A stretch of DNA of 37,416 nt from Cyanobacteria bacterium M_DeepCast_200m_mx_001 (GCA_016882415.1 VGQL01000007.1:1-37416); one strand, 5' to 3'; positions 23,937 through 31,839 are shown, counted from the stretch's first letter. Program-made: numbers and translations. Notes: a model not told the origin generated them from the letters alone.

Positions 23937-25031
23937 ATGGAGACCCGTGCCCTGCTGAGCCGCCGCCGGCTGTTGCAGCTCACCGCCGCCGGTGGCGCCC
24001 TGCTGGGGGTCGCCGCCCTGGGGGGCTGCCGGGGGTTGGGGGCGGCGGAGCCGCAGCTGCTGCTGGTGCGCGGCCAGCTGCCGGCGGCCTGGTGGAAGGC
24101 CCTCCCGGAGCCCTGGCGGCCCCGCCCCTTCGACACGCCTCAGGCGCTGCTGCAGGCCAGTGCCGCCCCCCAGCCGGCCCCCACCCTGGTGGCCTTGGGG
24201 GATGGCTGGGCCCCGGGGCTGCCGCCCGCCCGCCTGGCCCCCCTGGCGGTGGAGGGGCTGCTGCGGGAGCTCGATCCGATGGCCCTGGCCCCCAGCCGCC
24301 TGTTCGCCCCGCTGGGGGCGCCCACCCTGGCTTTCCCCTGGGCCTTCGGCACCTGGGTGCTGCTGCTGCGCAACCGTTCCGACCTGCTGCGCCGCCGCGA
24401 CGAGGGCTGGGGTCTGCTGCTGGATTCCAGCCTGCGGGGGCGGCTGGTGCTGCCCTCCAGCCCGCGGGTGGTGATCGAGCTGGCCCTGCGCCAACTGGGG
24501 CTGGCGGCGGCGGACCCAGGGGCCCTGGGGGATCCGCGGCTGCCGCAGCGCTTGGCACAGTTGCGGCGCCAGGCCCTCGCCTTCGATGAGCGCGATGGGG
24601 TGCAGCTGCTGCTGGCAGGCGATGCCGATGCCGCCGTGGTGCCCAGCCAGCGGGCCCTGCCGCTGCTGCTGCGGGATCCGCGCCTGGAGGCCCTGTTGCC
24701 GGAGAGCGGCTCGCCCCTCTCCTGGCAGCTGTTGCTGCAGCTGGCCGCCGATGGCGATGGGGCGGCGCCGATGCCGCTCGAATGGCTCCGCGATGGGTTG
24801 ACGTTGCCCCTGCTGGATCGGTTGTTGGCGGCGGGGTGGGTGCCGCCGCTGCCGCCGCAGCGGCTGGAGCCGGCCCTGGCCCGCTGGCCCCGGCGGCTAC
24901 GGCCGCTGCTGTTGCCCCCGCCCGCGGTGCTGGCCCGCTGCACCAACCTGCCCCCCTTCAGCGCCGCTGAGCAGGGGCGCTGGCAGACCCTCTGGGATGG
25001 GGCCATGGGGCCGGCCCGGGGGGCGGGCTGA
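23937..25031 (+). CDS. PotD-like solute-binding lipoprotein with twin-arginine signal
   Basis: 364 residues. The N-terminus METRALLSRRRLLQLTAAGG has a twin-arginine motif and ends in a lipobox LGGC (C31), so a Tat-exported lipoprotein is predicted. Mid-protein sequence FAFGTWVLLLRNRSDLLRR is close to FGTWVLLLRN as read (the residues are PWAFGTWVLLLRNRSD). Together with LLLDSSLRGRLVLPSSPRVVIELALRQLGL it matches the periplasmic polyamine-binding (PBP2, PotD) pattern. No permease or ATPase gene is adjacent. It lies 10 bp after cobT and 3 bp from a convergent aldo/keto reductase gene. Ligand unknown. Confidence 0.65.
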   Translation: METRALLSRRRLLQLTAAGGALLGVAALGGCRGLGAAEPQLLLVRGQLPAAWWKALPEPWRPRPFDTPQALLQASAAPQPAPTLVALGDGWAPGLPPARLAPLAVEGLLRELDPMALAPSRLFAPLGAPTLAFPWAFGTWVLLLRNRSDLLRRRDEGWGLLLDSSLRGRLVLPSSPRVVIELALRQLGLAAADPGALGDPRLPQRLAQLRRQALAFDERDGVQLLLAGDADAAVVPSQRALPLLLRDPRLEALLPESGSPLSWQLLLQLAADGDGAAPMPLEWLRDGLTLPLLDRLLAAGWVPPLPPQRLEPALARWPRRLRPLLLPPPAVLARCTNLPPFSAAEQGRWQTLWDGAMGPARGAG

Positions 25032-25034
25032 AGC

Positions 25035-26216
25035 TCAGCCCCAGAGCCGGCGCCGCGGCGGTGCCGCCAGGCGCCGGTGGGTATCCGCCAGCAGATCGGG
25101 GATCGGCAGCTGCAAGGGGCAGCGGGGCAGGCAGTCGCCGCAGCGGTGGCAGGCGGAGGCATCCAGCGCCTCCCACCAGTGGCCGGCCCGGCCGATCAGG
25201 TTGTAGCGCTCCTGCGCGAAGGCCTGCATGCCATGGCCCACCGCCAGGTTGCGCAGTCGCAGCAGCTCCGGGATCGGCACGGCGTTGGGGCAGGGCAGGC
25301 AGGCGCGGCACTGGCCGCAGCGCTCCGCCCCCAGCCGCTCCGCACCGGCGTGGGCCAGCCGTTGCAGGGCCTGGCGCTGGGGCGGACTGAGCCAGGGCGC
25401 GGCCGGGGCCGTGGGGCCGGCGATGGCCGCGGCCAGGGCCAGGTCGCTGGGTTGGGCGGCCCCCAGGCTGAGGGTGGAGATGCCCTGGTCCAGCAGGAAG
25501 CGGTAGGCCAGCTCCAGGGGCTGGAAGGGGGCGCAATCCGCCTGCAGGGTCGCCGGTGGGTCGTAGAGCCGGCCCCCCTTGTCGGCGGGGGAGATGGCCA
25601 GCACCCCGATCCCCTGCGCCAGGGCGGCGCGGGCCAGGGGCAGCCGCGTCTGGTCGAACAGGTGCAGATGCAGGCTGCAGAACTGGAAGCGTCCGCTGGC
25701 CAGGGCCGCCTCGATCAGCGCACTGCTGCCATGGCTGGAGAAGCCCACCTGCCCCACCAGCCCTTCGCCCACCGCCCAGCGCAGCAGCTCGGCGCCGGGG
25801 CCGGCGGTGGCCCACTCCAGGTGTTCGGGGCGGTTGAGGCCATGCACCGCCAGGTTGTGCAGGCGCTCGATCCCCAGGCGCTCGAGGATCTGCCGCAGCT
25901 GCTGCTGCCCCTCCGCCAGGTCGGGGCCGGGCAGCAGTTTGCTGGTGATCACCAGCCGCCGGTGCTGCGGCGGCTGCTCCTGTTGCAGGGTGCGCAGGGC
26001 CTGCCCCAGGAACCGCTCCGCTGGGCCGTAGGCGGGGGCGGTTTCGAGGTGCCAGAGGCCCGCCTCCAGGGCCGCCCCCAGCACGGCCGCCATCTGCTGG
26101 GGGCTGCCGGTGGCCCGCATCGTCCCCAGGCTGAAGGGGGAGACGGCGGGCCCTCGGCCGAAGGGTCGCGGCTCAGTCAGGGTCGTCCGTCCCGCCACCG
26201 TCGCCGGGGGCCCCAT
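25035..26216 (-). CDS. Aldo/keto reductase with C-terminal ferredoxin-like Fe-S domain
   Basis: 393 residues. The first 290 form a TIM barrel: SPFSLGTMRATGS, LWHLETAPAYGPAERFLGQAL (Y of the AKR tetrad; the usual Asp is Glu), VITSKLLPG (Lys), LAVHGLN (His). The tail has two cysteine clusters: CGQCRACLPCPNAVPIPELL and CHRCGDCLPRCPLQLPIPDLL, each the pattern of a [4Fe-4S] site. Redox partner is probably ferredoxin, inferred. ATG 26216 lies inside the BFN gene (44-bp overlap); GTG 26198 is an alternative start. Confidence 0.82.
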   Translation of the reverse strand: MGPPATVAGRTTLTEPRPFGRGPAVSPFSLGTMRATGSPQQMAAVLGAALEAGLWHLETAPAYGPAERFLGQALRTLQQEQPPQHRRLVITSKLLPGPDLAEGQQQLRQILERLGIERLHNLAVHGLNRPEHLEWATAGPGAELLRWAVGEGLVGQVGFSSHGSSALIEAALASGRFQFCSLHLHLFDQTRLPLARAALAQGIGVLAISPADKGGRLYDPPATLQADCAPFQPLELAYRFLLDQGISTLSLGAAQPSDLALAAAIAGPTAPAAPWLSPPQRQALQRLAHAGAERLGAERCGQCRACLPCPNAVPIPELLRLRNLAVGHGMQAFAQERYNLIGRAGHWWEALDASACHRCGDCLPRCPLQLPIPDLLADTHRRLAAPPRRRLWG

Positions 26217-26748
26217 CGGTGTCGTCGCCGGGCTCCTCGCCGTTGGCGTCGCTGCGGGCGCGGCCGATCTGCCGCACCAGTTCGGCGGGGCTCACCTGGT
26301 CGAGGAAGCGGCGGAAATCGGCGTCATCCTCCGCATCGGCCTCCGCGTCCACGGGAATCGAGGCGTCGGCCACCACCTCCTCCAGCATCCAGATGCCGCT
26401 GCCGGTGCGCAGGGCCAGGGCGATGGCGTCACTGGGGCGGGCATCCAGCTCGCTGGCCTCCCCGTCACCGTGGTTCAGCTTGAGCACGGCCCGAAAGGTG
26501 CTGTCCTCGATGGTGTGGATGATCACCCGCTCCAGGGTGAGGCCACCGGCCTCCAGCAGCTGGGCCATCAGGTCGTGGCTGAGGGGCCGCGGCGGGAGCT
26601 GCTCGCTCAGGCCGGCCATGATGTTCTGCGCCTGGGCCTGGTCGATCCAGATCGGCACCTGTCGGCGTCCCGAGGGGTCCCGCAGCAGCACGATGGGGCT
26701 GCGGCTGGCCGCGTCCAGGGCAATGCCGGCCACGCGCATCTCAACCAT
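26173..26748 (-). CDS. BFN-domain (DUF151) bifunctional nuclease-like protein
   Basis: 191 residues. Residues 1-135 show the BFN pattern: MVEMRVAGIALDAASRSPIV, LRDPSGRRQVPIWIDQAQAQNI, LLEAGGLTLERVIIHTIEDSTFRAVL and ELDARPSDAIALALRTGSGIWM. Members of the family have been described as having RNase and DNase activity. The C-terminal 50 residues are acidic and Gly-rich with no visible fold. Divergent from ribE across 55 bp. Confidence 0.85.
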   Translation of the reverse strand: MVEMRVAGIALDAASRSPIVLLRDPSGRRQVPIWIDQAQAQNIMAGLSEQLPPRPLSHDLMAQLLEAGGLTLERVIIHTIEDSTFRAVLKLNHGDGEASELDARPSDAIALALRTGSGIWMLEEVVADASIPVDAEADAEDDADFRRFLDQVSPAELVRQIGRARSDANGEEPGDDTDGAPGDGGGTDDPD

Positions 26749-26774
26749 CGCTTGCCCGCAGGCCGTTCTGCCCG

Positions 26775-26780
26775 ATTATG
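26775..26780 (-). promoter_or_regulatory. Candidate -10 (CATAAT) for the BFN gene
   Basis: Minus strand GGCCATAATCGGG; 5 of 6 to the sigma-70 -10, 27 nt before the ATG. The same patch read on the plus strand (GATTATGG) could help ribE. Confidence 0.4.
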
Positions 26781-26803
26781 GCCAGGGTTGGACGGGGCAC
26801 CGC

Positions 26804-27469
26804 ATGTTCACCGGGTTGGTGCAGGCCGTCGGGCAGTTGCAGCGCACCGGCACGGGGGTGGAGCTGCTGATCCCCGCCGGCTCGGCCCTGGATCCCGCCG
26901 CACTGCAGCTGGGGGACAGCGTGGCGGTGGACGGCGTCTGCCTGACGGTGGCGGCTCATTCCCCCCAGGGGTTCCGGGCCGACGTGAGTGAAGAGACCCT
27001 GGCGCGCACCACCCTGGCGGCCAAGGCCCAGCGCCGCGGCTGGGTGAATCTGGAGCCGGCCCTGCGGCTGGCGGATCGGCTCGGGGGGCACCTGGTGAGC
27101 GGCCACGTGGATGGCCAGGGCACGGTGGTGGCGGTGGAGCAACAGCCCGCCTCCTGGAGCCTCAGCCTCCGCTGGGACGATCCCGCCTACGGGCGCTACA
27201 TCTGCGAGAAGGCCAGCGTGGCGGTGGATGGCATCAGCCTCACGGTGGCCGGCTGCGACGGCGATGGTGTGACGTTCTGGATCGCGGTGATTCCCCACAC
27301 CTGGGCGACTACCACCTTGCGGCAGCTGCGCCCCGGAGCTGCGGTGAACCTGGAGGCGGATCTGCTGGCGAAGTACACCGAGCGGCTGCTGCGGCAGGCC
27401 GATCACTCCGGCCCCGAGGCAGCGCCGTTACTCACCGCCGCCTGGTTGGCGGAGCACGGTTGGGGATGA
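26804..27469 (+). CDS. ribE: Riboflavin synthase alpha subunit
   Basis: 221 residues from ATG 26804. It starts MFTGLVQAVGQLQ and holds two lumazine-binding repeats: first GDSVAVDGVCLTVAA to VNLEPALRLADRLGGHLVSGHVDG, second YICEKASVAVDGISLTVAG to VNLEADLLAKYTERLL. The enzyme dismutates two 6,7-dimethyl-8-ribityllumazine molecules to riboflavin. Length and the paired motifs are standard. Other rib genes are not in this window. Upstream space is too short for an FMN riboswitch. Confidence 0.95.
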   Translation: MFTGLVQAVGQLQRTGTGVELLIPAGSALDPAALQLGDSVAVDGVCLTVAAHSPQGFRADVSEETLARTTLAAKAQRRGWVNLEPALRLADRLGGHLVSGHVDGQGTVVAVEQQPASWSLSLRWDDPAYGRYICEKASVAVDGISLTVAGCDGDGVTFWIAVIPHTWATTTLRQLRPGAAVNLEADLLAKYTERLLRQADHSGPEAAPLLTAAWLAEHGWG

Positions 27470-27514
27470 GATTGCAAAACCCTGCCGCCCGCTGACGCAT
27501 GGCGTTGGCCTGAA

Positions 27515-27520
27515 TAGCGT
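27515..27520 (+). promoter_or_regulatory. Candidate -10 (TAGCGT) for the HdeD-like gene
   Basis: TGAATAGCGTCCGG in the 55-76 bp gap after ribE. Expected start site near 27527, which would exclude ATG 27525 and favour ATG 27546. Confidence 0.35.
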
Positions 27521-27545
27521 CCGGATGATGTGCGTTCCATCCGCA

Positions 27546-28124
27546 ATGGCGACCGACCGTGAGGCGTTCGGCCTCGGCTCCCTGCGCAGCTTCACCATCG
27601 CCGAGGGCATCCTGCTGCTGGTGCTGGGTGTGCTGGCCTTGGTGTTCCCCGTGATTGCTTCCGCCTGGGTCACCGTGGTGGTGGCCCTGGCCTTCCTGGT
27701 GGGGGGCATTGTGGGTTGGGTGAATGGGCTCAACCGCTCCCGTCGCCTCAGCCGCTGGCACTGCTTCTGGCGCCTGGTGGTGTCCACCCTGTTCGTGGTC
27801 ACCGGTGCCTGGATTATTCAGCAATTCAGCACCGGCCTGGTGCCAGCTGCGGCCCAGGTGGCGGCCCTGGCTTTCGCCATCGGCATCGTGTTCCTGGTGG
27901 AGGGGGTTGTGGCCGCGATCGTGGCCCTCTCCCACCGGGAGATGGCCGGCTGGGGCTGGGGATTGGCCAATGGCATCGTCACCCTGATCCTGGGGCTGCT
28001 GATCGTGACCATGCAGGCCGGCGGACTGCTCACGGTGCTCGGGATCCTGGTGGGGATCAGCTTCCTGTTCAGCGGGGTGGATCTGCTGGTGTTCAGCGCC
28101 GCCTTCCACGAGCCGGAGGGCTGA
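27546..28124 (+). CDS. HdeD/DUF308-family membrane protein
   Basis: 192 residues from ATG 27546 (ATG 27525 and 27528 are in frame upstream, but the likely promoter argues against them). MATDREAFGLGSLRSFTIAEG is followed by six hydrophobic segments in three pairs, with the loop WVNGLNRSRRLSRWHCFWRL and the repeated VLGVLALVFP / LGLLIVTMQAGGLLTVLGI pattern typical of HdeD (acid-resistance membrane protein of E. coli). Function in cyanobacteria is not established. Ends 4 bp from the convergent cyAbrB stop. Confidence 0.82.
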   Translation: MATDREAFGLGSLRSFTIAEGILLLVLGVLALVFPVIASAWVTVVVALAFLVGGIVGWVNGLNRSRRLSRWHCFWRLVVSTLFVVTGAWIIQQFSTGLVPAAAQVAALAFAIGIVFLVEGVVAAIVALSHREMAGWGWGLANGIVTLILGLLIVTMQAGGLLTVLGILVGISFLFSGVDLLVFSAAFHEPEG

Positions 28125-28128
28125 ACGC

Positions 28129-28530
28129 TCAGCTGGAGCTCTCGTCCTCCAGGGGCAGCAGCCAGATGGAGCCGGTTTCCTTGTGGACTTCAATCTTGAA
28201 TTCCTGGCCCGGCTCCAGACCCATGCGCCGCGTGTAGGCGTGGCCGATCAGCAGGTTGCCGTTGCCGTGGACGCGGGTGCGGAATTCCGCTTGCCGACCA
28301 CGGCTGCCGCCGCCGCCGCCGCTCGAGCTGTGGCTGGGGAGTGCGTAACCCTTCGCCTCCACCAGCGCGCGGTAGAAGCTTTTTTTGAGCAGTCGCCCGC
28401 TGGGGCCCACATAGCCGCAGGCTCGGGCGATCTGATCTTCCGGGCGATTGCTCAGGGAGCGCGCCTTATCGAGCAGGGCCTTGCCTTCCAGCATCTGCAC
28501 TGGGGCGCTGACTTTCTCTTCGACGAACAC
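28129..28530 (-). CDS. cyAbrB-type transcriptional regulator
   Basis: 133 residues, GTG start; an internal ATG at 28494 (MLEGKALLDKARSL) is an alternative. The N-terminal half GKALLDKARSLSNRPEDQIARACGYVGP..FYRALVEAKGYALP is the cyanobacterial AbrB hallmark, and the C-terminal half (EFRTRVHGNGNLLIGHAYTRRMGL, PGQEFKIEVHKETGSIWLLPL) is the AbrB-like fold. The two halves are joined by a SSSGGGGGSRG linker. cyAbrB proteins control nitrogen, carbon and redox genes in cyanobacteria; targets here are unknown. A promoter with -10 CACAAT lies about 27-32 nt upstream. Confidence 0.88.
   Translation of the reverse strand: MFVEEKVSAPVQMLEGKALLDKARSLSNRPEDQIARACGYVGPSGRLLKKSFYRALVEAKGYALPSHSSSGGGGGSRGRQAEFRTRVHGNGNLLIGHAYTRRMGLEPGQEFKIEVHKETGSIWLLPLEDESSS
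28306..28322. repeat. (GCC)n trinucleotide run encoding the Gly5 linker of cyAbrB
   Basis: Five GCC units plus GC within the cyAbrB gene; on the coding strand they encode five glycines between the two domains. Short tandem repeats like this can vary in length. Confidence 0.7.
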
Positions 28531-28556
28531 CGGAGGAGCTGAGGGCCGCTGGCCCG

Positions 28557-28586
28557 ATTGTGCCGATCGTCCGCGAACTTCCGCAA
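28557..28586 (-). promoter_or_regulatory. Candidate promoter of cyAbrB (-35 TTGCGG, -10 CACAAT)
   Basis: On the minus strand TTGCGG and CACAAT are separated by 18 nt, and the -10 ends 27 nt before the GTG. Matches are modest (3 and 4 of 6). It sits in the 116-bp gap after ctaE. Confidence 0.35.
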
Positions 28587-28620
28587 GGGCAGATTGGAAC
28601 GAAAAGATTCAGTTTTTGTG

Positions 28621-28646
28621 AGCCCAGGCCCTGGGGCCCAAGGGGA
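28621..28646 (-). other. GC-rich inverted repeats after ctaE
   Basis: The 3' flank of ctaE contains CCCAG-GGC-CTGGG and the palindrome TGGGGCCCCA. No T-run follows on the minus strand, so it is only a weak terminator candidate; hairpins may protect the 3' end. Confidence 0.3.
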
Positions 28647-29267
28647 TCAGAGCAGATAAAGGATTCCGTAGAGCACCACCCAGATGCCATCCACGAAATG
28701 CCAGTAGAGCTCCGCCGCCTCCAGGGGGAAGTGGTCGCCGCTGCGCACCCGGCCGCCATTGCGGCTCTGCCACCACACGATCAGGATCATCAGCCCCCCG
28801 AGGGTCACGTGTAGCCCGTGGAAGCCGGTGATCGCATAGAAGGTGCTGGCGAACAGGTTGTCGGTGAGGCCGAAGGGCAGGCTGAAGTACTCCTTCATCT
28901 GCCCGGCCAGGAAGCTGAACCCCAGGGCCGCGGTGATCAACAGCCAGCGCTGGCAGCGGTCGGTGTCGTTCTGGCGCAGGGCCGCTCCGGCCCGGTGGAA
29001 CGTGAAGCTGCTCACCAGCAGGATCACGGTGTTGAGCGTGGGCAGCAGCAGTTCGAGCTCGTAGGTGGAGCCTGAGGGCAGCGGGTTCACCGCTCGGAAG
29101 GTGAGGTAGGCGGCGAAGAAGCCGGCGAAGGTCATGCCGTCCGCCACCAGGAAGGTGGCCAGGCCAAACATGCGGTAGTCGCCATGGTGATCGGCGCCGG
29201 CGTGCTCGGCCCCGTGGGCGTCGAGGGCCCCCTGGCGCTGGTCGGGATTGCTGCTGAGGCTGGTCAT
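28647..29267 (-). CDS. ctaE: Cytochrome c oxidase subunit III
   Basis: 206 residues from ATG 29267. Five helices: DYRMFGLATFLVADGMTFAGFFAAYL, LLLPTLNTVILLVSSFTFHRA, RWLLITAALGFSFLAGQMKEY, LFASTFYAITGFHGLHVTLGG and LYWHFVDGIWVVLYGILYLL. The Glu of GQMKEY and His of GFHGLH are conserved in subunit III. The N-terminus is polar and His-rich. Separated from ctaD by 25 bp; last gene of ctaCDE. Confidence 0.95.
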   Translation of the reverse strand: MTSLSSNPDQRQGALDAHGAEHAGADHHGDYRMFGLATFLVADGMTFAGFFAAYLTFRAVNPLPSGSTYELELLLPTLNTVILLVSSFTFHRAGAALRQNDTDRCQRWLLITAALGFSFLAGQMKEYFSLPFGLTDNLFASTFYAITGFHGLHVTLGGLMILIVWWQSRNGGRVRSGDHFPLEAAELYWHFVDGIWVVLYGILYLL

Positions 29268-29292
29268 CGGGCCGCTGCGGGGGAGGGTGCCA

Positions 29293-30975
29293 TCAGGATT
29301 TGCGTTCGGGGTCGCCCACGGCCCAGATCTCACGGCCGCTGGTGGCGGCCAGGCTGAGGGCACCGGGCTCAACGCCGTAGCCATAGGGCTCGTGCACCAG
29401 GGGTGCTTCCCCGTGCCAGTTCTCCACCGGGGGTGGGGAGGTGGTGAGCCATTCGGGGGTGAGGGCGTTCCAGGGGTTGTCGCCCGCCGGTTCGCCGCGG
29501 AAGGCGCTCAGCACCACATTCACCAGGAAGGGCAGGGTGCTGATGGCCATCAGCAGGGCCCCAACACTGCTCACCTGGTTGATCAGCTCGAATTGCGGGT
29601 CGTATTCCGCCACCCGGCGGGGCATGCCGTTCAGCCCCATCCAGTGCTGGGGTGCAAAGCAGAGGTTGAAGCCCACAAAGGTGAGCAGCACATGCAAACG
29701 GCCCAGCGGTTCGTTCATCAACCGACCCGTGACCTTCGGGTACCAGTGGTAAATCGAGGCGAAGATCACGAACACCGTGCCGCCATAGACGATGTAGTGG
29801 AAATGGCCCACCACGAAGTAGGTGTCGTGCACATGGATGTCGAAGGGCACCTGGGCCAGGGCCACCCCGGTGATGCCGCCGAACACGAAATTGAGGATGA
29901 ACCCGCAGGAGAACAGCATGGCGCTGTTGAGGGCGATCTTTCCGCCCCACAGGGTGGCCAGCCAATTGAAGAACTTGATGCCGGTGGGTACGGCGATGAA
30001 GGCGGTGGCGATCGTGAAGAACAGCCGCATCCAGGGGGGGGTGCCACTGGTGAACATGTGGTGCGCCCACACGATCAAACCCAGGAACACGATGCCCATG
30101 ATCGAGTACACCATCGTGGTGTAGCCGAACAGGGGTTTGCGGGCGTGCACTGGCAGGATTTCACTCACCAGGCCGAAGGCCGGCAGCACCATGATGTACA
30201 CCGCCGGGTGTGAATAGAACCAGAACAGGTGCTGGTACACCACGGCATTGCCCCCCAAGGCCGGGTTGAAGAAGCCGGTGTGGGCAATGATGTCGAAGCT
30301 GAGCAGCACCAGGGTGCCCGCCAGCACCGGGGTGGAGAGCACCACCAGGATGCTGGTGCCGAGCATCGCCCAGCAGTACATGGGCAGCTGCATCAGCTTC
30401 AGCCCGGGGCGCCGCAGTTTGAGAATCGTGGCGATGAAATTGATGCCCCCGAAGATGGAGCTGCCCCCCAGCAGCAACACGCTGAGGATCCAGATGATCT
30501 GGCCCGTGGCGGGGGTGGTGAGGCTCAGGGGTGGGTAGGCGGTCCAGCCGGATTGGGCCGCACTGGCGATGAAGTAGCTGCTGATCAAGAGCAATCCCGC
30601 CGGGGGGATCAACCAGAAGGCCACGGCGTTAAGGCGCGGGAAGGCCATGTCCCGGGCGCCCACATAAAAGGGGATCAGGTAGTTGCCGAAGGCCCCATTC
30701 ACCACCGGCACGATCCACAGGAAAATCATCACCGTGCCGTGCAGGGTGAGCACCTCGTTGTAGGTCTCCCGCGGCAGAAAATCGGAGATCGGCGTCAGCA
30801 GCTCGGTGCGGATCGCCCCCGCCAGGGCACCCCCCACCAAATAGAAGATGAAGCTGCACACCAGGTACTGCAGCCCGATCACCTTGTGGTCGGTGCTGAA
30901 GCTGAGGTAACGCAACCAACCCTGGGGTTGCAGCGGTGCGGCGGTGGGGCTCGCCGAGGGGAGCGTCAGGGTCAT
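29293..30975 (-). CDS. ctaD: Cytochrome c oxidase subunit I
   Basis: 560 residues, 12 TM helices. Heme and CuB ligands are visible: LHGTVMIFLW (low-spin heme His), YQHLFWFYSHPAVYI (CuB His and the cross-linked Tyr), WAHHMFTSG (CuB His pair) and VHDTYFVVGHFHYIVYGG (heme a3 and heme a His). The terminal O2 reduction site of the aa3 oxidase. Its ATG overlaps the ctaC stop (ATGA). C-terminal tail of about 50 residues beyond the last helix is Pro/Glu-rich. Confidence 0.97.
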   Translation of the reverse strand: MTLTLPSASPTAAPLQPQGWLRYLSFSTDHKVIGLQYLVCSFIFYLVGGALAGAIRTELLTPISDFLPRETYNEVLTLHGTVMIFLWIVPVVNGAFGNYLIPFYVGARDMAFPRLNAVAFWLIPPAGLLLISSYFIASAAQSGWTAYPPLSLTTPATGQIIWILSVLLLGGSSIFGGINFIATILKLRRPGLKLMQLPMYCWAMLGTSILVVLSTPVLAGTLVLLSFDIIAHTGFFNPALGGNAVVYQHLFWFYSHPAVYIMVLPAFGLVSEILPVHARKPLFGYTTMVYSIMGIVFLGLIVWAHHMFTSGTPPWMRLFFTIATAFIAVPTGIKFFNWLATLWGGKIALNSAMLFSCGFILNFVFGGITGVALAQVPFDIHVHDTYFVVGHFHYIVYGGTVFVIFASIYHWYPKVTGRLMNEPLGRLHVLLTFVGFNLCFAPQHWMGLNGMPRRVAEYDPQFELINQVSSVGALLMAISTLPFLVNVVLSAFRGEPAGDNPWNALTPEWLTTSPPPVENWHGEAPLVHEPYGYGVEPGALSLAATSGREIWAVGDPERKS

Positions 30976-31811
30976 GACTGAACGGCGGTGGGGGCTTCAG
31001 GGCTGGCGGCCGGGCTGTTCTGGGCCACCCAGTCGGCAAAGGTCTGGGGCTCCTCCACCACCACCGTGGAGCGCATGCCGCCGTGGTAAGGGCCGCACAG
31101 CTCGGCGCAGACGATCGGGTAACGGCCGGGGCGGGTGGCGGTGAAGCTGAGCAGGGTGGGTTGGCCTGGGATCACGTCCTGTTTGAGGCGAAACTGCGGC
31201 ACCCAGAAGGCATGGATCACATCGTTGGCCTTCATGGTGAGGGCCACGGGCTGCCCCAGGGGCACGTGCAGTTCCCCGGCCGTGATGCCCGCCTCCGGGT
31301 AGTGGAAGATGAAGGCGAACTGCATCGCCGTCACATCGATCGGCAGCGGTGCACTCTCCCCTTCGCCGACCTGGGCCACCGGGCTGATGCCGGCCCAGGT
31401 GCGCCCATCGGCGGGCTCGCTGTGCATGGCATGCATGCTGTGGTCATTGAGCGGGGCCATGCCGCCCATGCGGTCGTAGATGTCGTAGCTGTAAATCCCC
31501 ACGAACAGCACCACCACGGCGGGGATGGCTGTCCAGAGGATTTCCAGCGGCAGATTGCCTTCGATGGCAACGCCGTCACCGCTGTCGCCACTGACACGGC
31601 GAAAGCGCACCAGGCTGTAAACAATCAATCCGGCAATGCCGATCAGCAGGATCGTGCCAATGCTGAAGAGAACCTTGAAGAGTTCGTCGTAAACCGGTGC
31701 GTTGAGGCTGGCGTCCTCGGGCAGCAGATTGATGTTTTGACCCACCCAGAGCCCTGTCAGGACAAGGGCCATGCCGGCCAGGAGGGTAAGGATGGCGGCG
31801 GGAATCCGCAT
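30972..31811 (-). CDS. ctaC: Cytochrome c oxidase subunit II
   Basis: 279 residues. Signal/TM at about 5-25, TM at 45-68 and 88-108, then a periplasmic/lumenal cupredoxin domain. The CuA ligands are H200 (DVIHAFWVPQ), C235, E237, C239, H243 and M246 in CAELCGPYHGGM. The first loop after the third helix is rich in Met and His (RMGGMAPLNDHSMHAMH, 114-130). It accepts electrons from cytochrome c6 or plastocyanin. First gene of ctaCDE, divergent from ctaA across 206 bp. Confidence 0.96.
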   Translation of the reverse strand: MRIPAAILTLLAGMALVLTGLWVGQNINLLPEDASLNAPVYDELFKVLFSIGTILLIGIAGLIVYSLVRFRRVSGDSGDGVAIEGNLPLEILWTAIPAVVVLFVGIYSYDIYDRMGGMAPLNDHSMHAMHSEPADGRTWAGISPVAQVGEGESAPLPIDVTAMQFAFIFHYPEAGITAGELHVPLGQPVALTMKANDVIHAFWVPQFRLKQDVIPGQPTLLSFTATRPGRYPIVCAELCGPYHGGMRSTVVVEEPQTFADWVAQNSPAASPEAPTAVQS

Positions 31812-31833
31812 GGGACCCGATGCTGATCACCGC

Positions 31834-31839
31834 ACGCTA
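31834..31839 (-). promoter_or_regulatory. Candidate -10 (TAGCGT) of ctaCDE inside a TAGCGTGCG box
   Basis: Minus strand CCCTAGCGTGCGG, 23 nt before the ctaC ATG. Mirror copy lies before ctaA. Confidence 0.4.

Noticed and set aside
26749-26803. Possible FMN riboswitch before ribE
   Set aside because: The gap is only 55 bp, too short for the element, and none of its conserved sequence is present.
28531-28646. Possible small RNA in the cyAbrB/ctaE gap
   Set aside because: Only a candidate promoter for cyAbrB and GC-rich inverted repeats are seen; no stable RNA family or terminator with a T-run was recognised.
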